This document shows positions 1 to 10,045 of a stretch of 64,000 nucleotides of DNA, one piece after another. Position numbers and translations under genes: made by a program. Origin of the DNA: Blastobasis lacticolella (taxonomy: Eukaryota > Arthropoda > Insecta > Lepidoptera > Blastobasidae); contig LR990050.1 in assembly GCA_905147135.1 (NCBI GenBank), positions 15,498,001 to 15,562,000 on the forward strand. Reading direction: 5' to 3'. A model generated the notes under the pieces. The model did not search any database, had not been told where the DNA came from, and saw only the letters and a list, made by a program, of their open reading frames with translations. Within the stretch, counting starts at the first letter, position 1. Each line of letters opens with the position of its first letter.

Positions 1-52
1 ATGCCACCGGCCGCTCGCGCGTAATAGCGGAATCGGGACATTAACGCCAAGA
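1..52 (+). repeat. SINE-B, 3' end only, cut by window start
   Basis: Ends in cattaacgccaagatg, the 3' end shared with the other SINE-B copies (for example 15,205-15,225 and, inverted, 58,230-58,250). Only the last 50 bases are inside the window. Confidence 0.7.
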
Positions 53-287
53 TGTCCATGTGTATCTGTAGGTATTATTAAGTTAGATAGGTATTAATTG
101 TTGTAAAAAATATGGTAGTACCATGGTAAGTAGTTTTAAGGTAGGTACCTATCTCCCTGATTTGTATATATTTACTTAGTCCTGTACATATGTATCAATG
201 TATAAAATGTATTATATTAATGAATAAATTACTTAAATTAGGCAATATTTTGTCTAGCTTTATTTCCTAATAGCTTTTGGCATACGG

Positions 288-345
288 TAGGCAAACAGGC
301 AAGCGGGCCACCTGATGAAAAGCGGTCAGCGCTGCCTATAGACTT
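288..345 (-). repeat. LINE 3' tail fragment
   Basis: Read on the minus strand, the segment around gcccacctgatg matches the tail that follows the stop codon of many lepidopteran LINEs (motif tcaggtgg...gctcgtttg, here diverged). The same type is at 14,543-14,690 and 38,270-38,352. No coding part is attached. Confidence 0.5.
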
Positions 346-387
346 TAAATAGAAAGTAGCCTATGTTTTAATCCAGGCGGTAACCTG

Positions 388-880
388 GCTACCTACAAAA
401 TTTCATCCAAATCCGTTCATCCGTATAGGCGTGAAGAGGTAACAAATATACCCACAAACATTCGCATTTATAGTATTAGTAGGATAACGTTCCAGGCCCG
501 CGCCCGCAGGAACCACATTTACTTTTAGAATAAATTATAGCCTATATACTGTTCTGGGTTACATGCTATATTACTGCCAAATTTCATCCAAATCCGTTCA
601 TCCGTTTAGGCGTGAAAAGGTAACAAACATACTCACAAACTTGCGCATTTATAGTATTAGTAGGATAATGTTCCAGACCCGCGCCCGCGGGAACCACAAA
701 TAATTATGGGATTAAATATAGCCTATATACTATTCTGGGTTATATGCTACATTACTGCCAAATTTCATTTAAATCTGTTGGGTAAATTTTGCATGACGAA
801 GTAACATTCATCCATCCAAACTTCTATCAAGCCTTTCAAACTTTCGCATTTATGTTATTAATAGGGTAATAGGATATAAT
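388..880 (+). repeat. Tandem array of an RTE-like LINE tail, period about 181 bp
   Basis: The phrase aaatttcatccaaatccgtt occurs near 397 and 579 and in diverged form near 760, each followed by gtgaa-aggtaacaaa and cgcatttatagtattagtag. The first two units also share ccgcgcccgc-ggaaccac. This gives about 2.6 units. The wording resembles the 3' region of RTE-type LINEs (assignment from memory). Most LINE tails occur singly, so the tandem arrangement is unusual. Confidence 0.65.
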
Positions 881-2367
881 CCAAGTAGGTAGATAGGTAA
901 ATAGTACAGAAATCTATCCAATTTCATATTATCTAACTAATGCATATACTCAATCATTTAAATAACTAATAACATTAAACGACGACGACCGCGAAGAGAG
1001 TTCTACAGTAATTTTCAGATACACTAAAATTAAAAAAAGCGACGTTGTCAAACTTCTGCGCATGGCTTGTAGATGAAGGAGGCTATGACTGAATACATAC
1101 CCACTACCCTGATTCTTTTGTTTTCTTTGCTCAAGGGGTCGGCTACCGACCTCCAATTAATCTCTCATAAAATAGCTTGCTACTGACCTCTAACAGAGCA
1201 TTCCTTATTTTTACAACTGAACCTGACCCACTGCTAGGCAGTTTGTTACGTTACAAAGTCTACAAGGAATTTGCTTGAAAATGGATATTCTTAAGCAATT
1301 TCTCCTTGTAGACTTATATGATCAAGTAAGCATGTTTGCCACGTTAATGTCATCATCAGACGCGGTTAAGACACGACAAGAGGCTTAAGGGAATTATATC
1401 GGTTATGTTATTCTATTTAATAGAAGTAATTTTCTTCGTCTACTTATTGGGTTGGCCTATTTCACGCCAACGAACTTCTTCGAAAAGTACATTTTCAGTC
1501 ACTGTAGACTTGTACACGCATGCGTACTTACGCAATGAATGCAATAGCTATTAAAAATTTATTTATAAAAATATCAGAGAACGCTCCATTGGTACAGAAA
1601 ACATCAACGATCTTCAATGTTCATCCTTTGTAAAAGATGAATAGGGATCTGTTTTTATGTGTTATGTATGCCTGTCACATCTTATAAGTATTAGGTGTAA
1701 GTTCGCTAGTTTATGTTGTTGACTTGCCAGTATATTAGGCGGTTCTTTAGACAAAGGGTGCCTGGTATGTCTTTAGACAAGGGTAGAGATCGCTTGTAGC
1801 CTTCATCGCCTTTATCCACAACTAGATATGGTTTTTCAGGAAGCTTTTTAATGTAATTCTTGTGTTAATTATTTATCTTTATCTATTTATCTAAGTACTT
1901 CACTATCACATCGTAGATATAAAATAGTACAGTAGCAATAGACATAATTCGTGAATCATTAAGCTGGTATAGAAATCCATTGCGTAATTCAGAAAAACAT
2001 GAAAACGTGACATTGTTTGATCGTACTTCTGGATATTGACCATAATAACCTTTATTGTATTATAAAAATAGAGGCGTAGCTGTCACCTCGCCCACATTCA
2101 TAAACACGACGATCTAATTAATAAGCACGACGTCCTACTTTGTCATTTCAGTAGCATACTTTTCATAACTTAATTTGGGACAAGGTTAAAATATAACATT
2201 GTTTTATGAACATTATATTTTATAACAGGCGAGGTTAGGTTGATTTTATACCGCTAAATTTTTTTATTAGCTATAAAAAATTACCGACGACGATGTCACG
2301 CATATCATTGTTACACAAATTATTCGCCATTCATATGGTAACGTATTAATAATAGTTATAGGCTGTC
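881..2367. other. No recognisable gene
   Basis: AT-rich unique-looking DNA. Short frames only, none with a recognisable product. It holds the hairpin listed separately at 1,256-1,315 and TTTATC-like simple sequence near 1,868-1,895. Confidence 0.6.
1256..1315. other. Pre-miRNA-sized hairpin
   Basis: Left arm 1,256-1,276 and right arm 1,293-1,315 pair over about 20 bp with one two-base bulge and one mismatch, closing a 16-base loop. Arms begin aagtctacaagga and end tccttgtagactt. Size and shape match an animal pre-miRNA (about 60 nt), but both strands would fold and I do not recognise a known miRNA seed. It could equally be a remnant of a foldback element. Confidence 0.35.
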
Positions 2368-2500
2368 AACAGGGACCCGGAGGTCAGATGGCAGACGCTC
2401 CACTGTAATTACCTGATCTACCAAATCTTGGATCATGGTCAAGGCAGACCCCTGGCCCTCGAACGCGAGAGCACGACCGGGAAATTAACGCACGATGATT
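2368..2500 (+). repeat. SINE-B, 3' part
   Basis: Runs from cagggacccggaggtcagatgg to attaacgcacgatgat and matches the body and 3' end of the full copies. The tRNA-like head is missing, as expected for a 5'-truncated retroposed copy. Confidence 0.75.
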
Positions 2501-2603
2501 TTTAATATTATGCATTGCGATACAAGTGTGTCATGTTGCCCGAGCCGAGGAGAGGAATATGTTCAACTAACCAGAACAAAATTACAATCGGGATATGGCT
2601 GTC

Positions 2604-3047
2604 AGCCAATACTTATGTGTAAAGCCACGCTATTTCTGATTCATCATCACAGCCCGTAACAGTTCACTGCAGGACCCAGGGCCTCTTCCACGAAAGGGGA
2701 GGTCATTGCCATAATCTCCACGCTTGGCAGGCGGGTTGGTGATCGCAGTGTTTAAATATAACAATGGAAAATGCTGCTACCCATTTTCCAGACTACGGAG
2801 ACACTCGATCTTTTGCCTCAAAAACATTAGTCGCCTTGTACGACACCCATGAGTGTAAGGGGTTGGTGCTATTCTACTCTGCCGGACACCATACGGCCAA
2901 TACCATACGCTATTTCTGATTATCGTAAGCGTACTTATAAAAGTAATACGAAAAATTGTAGATAAAAGGGCGGCCAATACCCTTTGTGTAAAGATACACT
3001 ATTTCGTAGGCCTTTATAAGTAAAGGTAAAAAAAATTAGATAAAAAT
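2604..3047. repeat. Tandem duplication of about 80 bp split by SINE-A
   Basis: Unit 1 is 2,604-2,641 continued at 2,922-2,967. Unit 2 is 2,968-3,047. Shared landmarks are gccaatac, tgtgtaaag, ctatttc, ttataa and gataaaa in the same order. The SINE-A at 2,642-2,906 inserted into unit 1 after the duplication. Confidence 0.55.
2642..2906 (-). repeat. SINE-A, full copy with 15-bp target duplication
   Basis: Begins tcatcatcacagcccgtaac and ends near ccggacaccatacggcc. Flanked by acgctatttctgatt at 2,627-2,641 and 2,907-2,921. Read on the minus strand the element ends in (GAT)n, like a SINE 3' microsatellite tail. No tRNA A/B boxes were found, so its pol III promoter type is unknown. Confidence 0.8.
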
Positions 3048-3856
3048 TCAGTAAAATTAAAGTTCTTAATCCCTGGGAAATAGGACGATCTCGCGGTTAT
3101 AATTGAAAGTCCCCAGTCTCGGGCTTGACGCAGGTGGATGCAGCGGAACCCGTGGGATTACCATGATAAGGAGTAACTTATAATAATAATAATTTGCATC
3201 AACACCATTGCGATGTCCCATCTTCCTGCCACTTCCAGTCAACCAAAGCCGAAAACGCCAAGCGCCGCAAATATATTTGTCTGAGCAGGCTATTATATAT
3301 TTGCGCCATTTGGCGTGGAAACCTTTGGGCCGTGGCCGACCCTGGGGACCAGGTGCATACCCTATATAGGAAGATAGCCAAGGGTTTCGTCGATGCATCT
3401 AATGACTGATGTCTCGCTCGACTAATATGTCGATATATAATATAAAACGTACGACGTATAACACCAAAAATGTGTGCTTTTACTCCTATTTAGCGTACTA
3501 GAGTCATCATCATATTGGCGTTGTCCCAGAGTCCGCCTAGTGTGATAGTTCGATAGAGTTTGGATTTCACCTTATGAAGTCCCCTACCACAAAGTACATT
3601 CTATTCCCCTGCTAAAGTAGGTAATAATAGATTATTGACGCTTATTAATCCTAGGCTCCATCATCAATGGTTAGCTTACGACTCAAACATATCACGTTAC
3701 TGTAGGTCTTATAATAATATTAATAATGAGCCTATAATGCGGCCCCGCAGTGGCATGGGAGGCTACTCATTGTTTTAAATGTTTTTTCATTGGTAATTTT
3801 TTCTTTGTCAATTATATAACTGGTATTGTGTCGTGGTGTGCTATGTGTAAGACGCC
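3048..3856. other. No recognisable gene
   Basis: Contains a GC-richer block at 3,195-3,400 with overlapping short frames on both strands and no recognisable domain. TAA/ATT microsatellite near 3,180 and 3,710. Confidence 0.5.
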
Positions 3857-3985
3857 GTCCTAATTTACAAAATCACGACAACATTAACGGTCGACATCGT
3901 GCGACCATGGTCGTGCGAGGGGCGGTTTTGAGGTCTCCTATTGGTCGGGCGACGTCCGTCGTACGACCATGTTGACAATTAGGAC
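3857..3985. mobile_element. Candidate small palindromic MITE
   Basis: Bounded by gtcctaatt (3,857) and aattaggac (ending 3,985). Inside, gtgcgaccatggtcgtgc is a near palindrome and cgtacgaccatg repeats it. The terminal inverted match is only 9 bp and no target duplication is obvious, so the family is unassigned. Confidence 0.35.
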
Positions 3986-4274
3986 AGTCTTTTCTTACTT
4001 TCTTTCTTTTCTTTCTAATATTTAACTATGTGTACGAACCAGCCTTTTGTGGTGCCGTAATACTGAATAGCAAATATTTATACTGGAGGTACTATTCCAA
4101 TGACGCAGGTCGGTGGCAAACTGCGACATGACGAGGGCTCGAGGGTAATATGTATTGTTGCCTGAAACCGGCAATACTCTTAGCGACTGCCCCGTAACGT
4201 CTATAACTGACTTTTACGTATCGTAAGACATTATTTATTCGACGCGACTCACACTTCAGAATGGAAATGTGTTG

Positions 4275-4530
4275 ATATATAACCTAACCGACAGAAAGTC
4301 CAAGTCCCCGACCAAGTTTACATATACTTAAATATTTTCTAAACTACTGGTCCGATTTTATTGAAACAAAAGTAAGATTCAACTCGATTAAACTGGCTTT
4401 TAAATGGAGAAAACCGCATTCAAATCGGTCTATCCGAGCTTAATGCCACAGACAGAAACACAAAGCCACAGATACGTCAAACGTCAAACTTATAACACCC
4501 CTCCTTTTTCGTCAGGGGTAAAAAATATAT
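4275..4530 (+). repeat. Repeat D (LINE-tail-like), copy 1
   Basis: Shares ccccgaccaagtttac, tccgatttta, cgattaaactggcttt, ccgcat-caaatc and gtcaaactt-taac in order with 60,005-60,400. It looks like a retroelement 3' untranslated region. No coding sequence is attached. Confidence 0.6.
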
Positions 4531-4647
4531 ACATCAACCTTCTCACAGCTATGGGTTTGGCCTGTAACAAGAAGCAATAAATTAAAAAAGAACCTGTTAC
4601 TAATCAATAATTAAATCCAAATGTTTTCAATTTATCAAAACTAAAAA

Positions 4648-4860
4648 CTTGGCCGTGTGGTGTCCGGCAGAGTACCAACCCTTTATACACGTAGGTGTCG
4701 TACAAGGCGACTAATGTTTTTAAGACAAAAGATCTAGAGAGTAGAGTTTTATTTATAACACTGCGATCTTCAACCCGCCTGCCGAGCGTGGAGATTATGG
4801 CAATAACCTCCCCTTTCGTGGGAGCGGCCCTAAGTCCTGCAGTGGACTGTGATGATGATG
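4648..4860 (+). repeat. SINE-A with 11-bp target duplication
   Basis: Starts ttggccgtgtggtgtccgg and ends gtgatgatgatg. Flanked by aaaactaaaaa at 4,637-4,647 and 4,861-4,871. This copy fixes the sense orientation of the family: GTGTGGTG start, (GAT)n end. Confidence 0.85.
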
Positions 4861-5946
4861 AAAACTAAAAAACAGCACTGTTACTTTCTAATATTAATCG
4901 AGTCATCCATTATAATTTATTTTTTACAGATGTTTCATCGTTCGCATAGAACGCGCGATACGTTAGTATAGATATAGTATATATTATTATAATATCTATA
5001 CAGGGTGTTTCATAATACATGTATAAAGCCGTGAACTGGATGGAGTGCTAAACGTATTAAAACGATAGGTACAATTATTTTTTTCGTGCGTGGAATAGTT
5101 ACCGAGAAAATGACTATCGAACTTTTTCTTTTTCAATGTCGATAATCACATTTTGAAAACGAAAGACCGCATCTCTAGAAATCAGTTGTAATAGATCACT
5201 CAAGTTCATAATCAGGTCAATCAACTGAATAATACAATTTTACCAGTTACAGATAGGATATAGGTTTTGTGCCTTTAAGTCTTTTCTACCTACCGTTTCA
5301 TATGAGTTTTAAAATTCAATCTAAAGATCACTACGATCAATACCTCAAGTGGCTGGTTAATAAAATTATTATTACAAGCAGCTCGTGAGCAGTCCGGCAC
5401 AAAAACAAGACATTTCGATGTTTGTTTCTACTTTAATTTATTTGTTTTTTGTTGCCTTCAACACAATGTTGCACCTAGGTACATAGTCTTCAAACTAATT
5501 GCGAAAACACAATAAACATTAATAGGCAAAAAAGTTACAGCTTGATTTCGCGTCTGCGCCATATCTTCTATTGTACTAGGCAGTCATGACTGAAGCAGGT
5601 GGACTATGTACGGGATACTGATATCACAGGGTGTCCATAAAGTACATTCACTAGATTTTAATATTTTTGGAAAGTGCAGCAAAACTACACGATATTGTTG
5701 TTATACTTTTTTGTCTATTTTTTCACTCAGTTTACATCCTGTTGAATGCATGTGGTGAGTCTTGGCACAAGTTTATGCATTTCTCGTTGAACTTTTCCGC
5801 CAGCTCCGAAATAAGGAAAGATGTCATTTTAGTACCTATCTAATAGTAATTATTAAATTCTACTCATGTTTGAATTCAAGAAGGTGAATATTAAATTTGA
5901 ATAGCTGAAAAAATACCTAGCAACACTATTTACGTACTAGGATTTA

Positions 5947-6046
5947 AGCATTTAGGTTGCAGGCAACAAACATGCAGAACAGCAGATGCGTTGTCACTGT
6001 GAGGACTAAGATGAAATGCGTCATGCCTGTATTTGCACTGGCTTAT
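5947..6046 (+). repeat. LINE-C 3' region fragment
   Basis: Contains atgcgttgtcactgtgagga and aagatgaaatgcgtcatgcc, the inverse of 16,340-16,400 and 53,870-53,920. Lies directly against a ttttatggacacccc sequence at its right end. Confidence 0.65.
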
Positions 6047-6063
6047 TTTATGGACACCCCACG

Positions 6064-7702
6064 TACTAGGCGCAATATTAAGGAGGTCTAAATAATCCGT
6101 TTTGTATTTTTTTGTTTCGAGGGTTCTGTACAAAAAAATATTGTAATCAATTATGATTTTAATTCAAAAGGTTCATTCATAGTTTTTACGAAAGTGCACC
6201 ACCACCTAACTAATAGCAAAGTAGTCTTATTCAAATTACTGTAGCATATTAATGTAGCAAACTCTAATTAATGTAACATCTTTGTCTTTTTACGAGTTTG
6301 CTTTCTCATGTCATGTCTGTCAGTCATGTTTCAGTGTCGCGTAGGTAATCGTACCTATCGTTTTCACGAACATTTCTTATCAACTAAAATTAACTTAATG
6401 ATTCTTAGTTGATGGAGCTTTACCTGTAAATATCCCATGCTTCACCCAATTGGAGAACCTAGGTCACCTAGGTGGAGCACGGACCCAAACACAATTTTAG
6501 AAATTACTGTCTAGGTTACTGTCATTGTACCAAACTACCCGATAAAATCGTGATAAGCAAATGTAGGCCATCGCCATAAGGATTATTATTAAGCCCACAG
6601 TTGGATTCGCTTGAGACTCACTTTAACAAATAAAAAAAAAATCAACATTATGGTGCAACTACCAGGAGAACATAAAACGAGAGAACATAAAAGGCGAAAT
6701 ATGTTAGACCCCTAAAACACGGATCCCTAAGTACGAATCCTTTTGCACGTGCCGTCAAGGTCAAGGCCGGCGCCGGAGCTGTGGCGGCGCTTTTGACATC
6801 AAAATAGAAACTGAAAGCTACAAAATCTAAAAATAGAATACTTTGGCGGGCCGTTCTTTATTTTGTGGTTTGACCCACGGCGCGACTTCCATTGACGAAA
6901 TTTGCCTACTTTCGCGTCGTATTCGTTCATTCAGTTTTTAGCTTTTCGCGTGACCGAAATGATTGTTGCGTTGTAGTTGTAGGATACCTAAGTACCTATT
7001 GTGAAGATAACTGTGATAAGAGTGTTAACGATGTGAACGAATGATTTATAGCTTTAGGTACTAGTATTAACGTAGTCTTGTCTGTGTTCAGCGTTCAACG
7101 TTTAAGTATTGTGATAATCATTATTCTGTGTATGAATGCAAGCTAGCAGTAGGCCAAACACCATGGTACCTACCTATTTACGTATTGCATAGCAACCAGA
7201 GCCTGCGTAGTGTTGTGTATCTGTGTGTATGGAGTGTACCTACCTAGCTACGCTACGATACGAGTGCAAGCTTACTTGATAGTTAATACCTATCAGTCAT
7301 CCGAGCCACAAGAAAGCAAGAAAGTATGGCACCTGACGCTGTTTGTTTTCATAAAATAACTTTAAAAAGGTACGTACCTACATGCTTTAAAGGTCTAGGT
7401 TCTAGCTAGACTTTAAGATATGCTACCTAGCTAGTACCTAATCGTAACGTTAGGAGGTTCTTTTCCGACGGGAAATAGGCAGAAAAGACAACGCTTTTAT
7501 CTGTTCATGAAAACATGTAGGTATTTAGTAAAACCTGTCTGTAATCTGTTTAAACAAAACTAATCTCATAAGTGGTTCGCTATGCTACGTAGGTCCCTAG
7601 ATGAGTGAACCATTTTAGTAGGACATAGTACCTACTTATTTGTGTAGAACGATTGAACGAATTCTGTTTTAGTTATGTAGCTATCTTTAGTATGTTTTTC
7701 AA
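6064..7702. other. No recognisable gene; GC-richer block at 6,740-6,960
   Basis: The block near 6,760-6,790 (ggccggcgccgg) through 6,960 is GC- and CpG-richer than its surroundings and includes cattcagttttt at 6,928-6,940, which fits an arthropod TCAGT initiator. There is no TATA box at the right distance and no convincing downstream element, so no promoter is called. The rest is AT-rich with many ggtacctac-like words. Confidence 0.4.
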
Positions 7703-8732
7703 GAACGTTGGTGGTTGGGCGGTTGAGTATCCGACGTAAGCGAGAGAGGTGCCGGGTTCGAATCCCGCTGTGGCAATGTACCAATGACTCTTTTCTGAGT
7801 TCAGTGGCGTTACTGTCATACAAGCCCAAAAGCCGGGCTTGCCTTATAAAAATAATTATCGATAAAAAATCAAAGATAATGCGAGCGCGAAGTATTTAAA
7901 GTTCGCGCTCCTAATGCATTTCAAACTGCCGCGCCGCAAAGCAGCGCCATCGTGCGCCCAGGTTACGAAACACGATCCGAACGCACACGCAAGTTGAGGA
8001 AATTGAGACTCGGTCAGTCATCTCGCTCGCACGCGCTGGCTTGTAAGCGGGCTTTGATTCCGGCCGGTATGTCTCTTTCTTACATATGAAAACTGTCCTA
8101 TAATGAGATATAACTATACGTTTGTTTATATGGTAAATTGTACGAGACTTTAAGCCCTGCATGCGTTTGAAGTTGTACACGGATCTTTGAAATTGGCAAC
8201 TTCGCGCATGCGCAGTAGGTACGTTTGTTGAATGCTGTAATACGTACCAACTTCACTATTGTTTTGTTTGAGCCGTTTGGGCGGATAAGTAATTAGTTTT
8301 TTGTTGTGTTTGTGTTGTGTTTTGTAGTAAAAGTGATTTAATTAGATTGATTAACAATAGACGAAGTAGAGTCCCTTGTGATGGTTTAAAATGTGCACAA
8401 GTTTTGATTTGCATGGAAAAGGTAAAGTTTATAATCATTTCTCAGAAAATAACAAATTATTTCCGTAATGTGGCAAGGGGATGGATTTATTTTTAATAAC
8501 CGTAAAAACTACACAAACTTCATCTCTCGGCTTGCCTTACTCTGAACCCCTAGGCACGCCACTGTCTGAGTTATGTACATTAGTTGAAATTAACCGATGC
8601 TCCTATGGTGAGGGAAACATCATGATGAAATCTGCAAATTCTGGCAACTGAAATTGTAACCATGATCCAATCGAGTCAGGTTCCCCTGGTAGCAGGGTCA
8701 TGGAGGTCAGATGGTAGTCGCTCCACTGTAAC
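7703..8732 (+). repeat. SINE-B split by an hAT element
   Basis: Part 1 is 7,703-7,801: a class II tRNA-like head (gtggttgggcggttgagta, B box ggttcgaatccc) and the start of the body. Part 2 is 8,565-8,732: gttatgtacattagttg through cgctccactgtaac. The body resumes exactly across the hAT insertion. The 3' end is missing and an inverted SINE-B follows 30 bp later. Confidence 0.85.
7802..8564. mobile_element. Non-autonomous hAT-type element, 763 bp
   Basis: Starts cagtggcgt and ends acgccactg (9-bp perfect TIR). It is flanked by a perfect 8-bp duplication tctgagtt (7,794-7,801 and 8,565-8,572), the target length of the hAT superfamily. It interrupts a SINE-B, so both junctions can be read from the intact SINE copies. 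Short frames inside (for example 7,911-8,180 on the minus strand) show no transposase similarity, so it needed transposase in trans. Confidence 0.85.
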
Positions 8733-8764
8733 AAATTCTTTTCTCTCCACAAAATTATTAGACT

Positions 8765-9080
8765 ATGGTCCATGATCTAGGATTTGGCAGATTAGGTAAT
8801 TAATTGCAGTGGAGCGACTGCCATCTGACATTCCTGGCTCCTAACCCTGCTACCAAGGGAACCTGACCAGATTGGATCATGGTTACTTACACATTCAGTC
8901 GTCTGAACTGAATGTGTAAGTTTCATCACGATGATTTCCCTCACCGTAAAAGCATCGGTTAGTATTCAGCTACTGTGCATAACTTAGAAAAGAGTTAGTG
9001 GTACATGGCGGCAGTGGGATTCGAACCCGGTACCTCACGCGTACGAGTCGGATACCGCAACCTTAGGCCACCGACGCTCC
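8765..9080 (-). repeat. SINE-B, nearly full, inverted to its neighbour
   Basis: Minus-strand head at the right end: gagcgtcggtggcc, then B box gggttcgaatcccactg, then gtaccactaactcttttc. The body runs leftward to ggtccatgatc. With 7,703-8,732 it forms a large inverted pair able to fold into a hairpin. Confidence 0.85.
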
Positions 9081-9181
9081 GACTATTTAAGCATACCTAC
9101 CTATCGAAAATAATTAGTGTAGGCAAGTTCCTAGTTAATTTGGTAGAGCCTATTCATAAGTAGGTAACATTTAGTACGACG

Positions 9182-9622
9182 CCTGGTAGTAAGATGAAGG
9201 AGGTTGGTTTGTTTTGATATGAATGGCACGAGGTTATTACTCGTCCTTATGGTGTGTACACACTCAACGTACGCCAACGAAGGGCTGTCGGCCGAATTAT
9301 TTGGACTTCTAAGGTCTAATACTTGCATTTCGTGGTCAAGCAAACGATCTTTGGGAGTTTTGGGAACCGATTCGGGCTCGTATTTGCACGTTTGTTTGTT
9401 GGCCTTCGGTATCCGCCCAAACTGCGATTGGATGATTACTTCTATCCGTTTGATGTTACCGCCACGCTGCACTGCGGATTGCCGGCTGGCACACGCCAAC
9501 GGACAATCGTTAGTCGAAACTGGTGCGCGTCACACATCGCCCGGTGTGTACGCAGCATTAGGCTCCTGGTAGTAGGCTTGAGGAGGTTGCTTTGTTTCGA
9601 TAGGGGTCGCACGAGGTTATTA
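9182..9622. repeat. Short direct repeats around a GC-richer insert
   Basis: 58-bp direct repeats at 9,182-9,239 and 9,565-9,622 (both start cctggtagta and end cacgaggttatta, about 48 of 58 positions equal) flank 325 bp. The layout resembles a very small LTR-type (TRIM) element or an old partial duplication. Open frames on both strands across the insert have no recognisable product. No primer-binding site or target duplication was found. Confidence 0.4.
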
Positions 9623-9944
9623 ACCTGTTTTTTATATGATCATCAACTTGAAATAGAGCTGCGCTTCAACGTAGTCGATATGGTTATTTATCTTTAAAAA
9701 TTTTTTTTTTTTATTAAAATTAAAATTCAATGTCCGGATAAAATGAAGTCGCCAGTGCACTCTTTGAAAGCTCTACTTTAACACCCTTTCGGCTTTATAC
9801 ATGTATTATGAAACACCCTGTATATGTATATTTATATATCAAATAGTTATAGAACTACCATGTTCACAATTATACGTAAATGAATGTCTAATGTTTAGGT
9901 TAATTAATACCTGTAAAATAAAAGTAGTTTAGTTATAAGTGCTC

Positions 9945-10045
9945 AATATTGCCTCCACCGCTCTTTAGATCTCCTTTCAGAGGGTCTAAGGTTGGCTGGA
10001 AGAAATCCCACTGTGGGATAAGCCCGCCTTTGCTTTGTAAAGTGT
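9945..10045 (+). repeat. LINE 3' tail fragment
   Basis: agaaatcccactgtgggata-agcccgcctttg resembles the C-terminal/3' end sequence of Jockey-like LINEs, followed by a T-rich stretch. Assignment is from memory of lepidopteran LINE tails. Confidence 0.4.

Larger units (their letters stand above)
5001..9820. mobile_element. Candidate old DNA transposon shell with 31-bp TIRs
   Basis: The 31 bases at 5,001-5,031 (starting cagggtgtttcataatac) are the exact reverse complement of 9,790-9,820, and the match extends through tata outside. The sequences just inside the two repeats differ, as expected for transposon ends rather than two copies of one tail. TA or TATA could be the target duplication (mariner-like). 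No transposase frame is visible. The interior holds SINE-B copies, an hAT element and other repeats. Alternatively these are two unrelated solo ends of one family. Confidence 0.4.

Noticed and set aside
3066..3398. 110-codon minus-strand gene
   Set aside because: Other frames are also open here and no domain is visible. It includes low-complexity YYYY from a TAA microsatellite.
7703..7780. tRNA-Ser/Leu-type gene
   Set aside because: A and B boxes are present, but this is the head of SINE-B, repeated with the same body several times. No closed acceptor stem.
9131..9697. Protein-coding gene from the overlapping 122-124-codon frames
   Set aside because: Frames are open on both strands over the same DNA, with no recognisable domain, and lie in the direct-repeat structure at 9,182-9,622.
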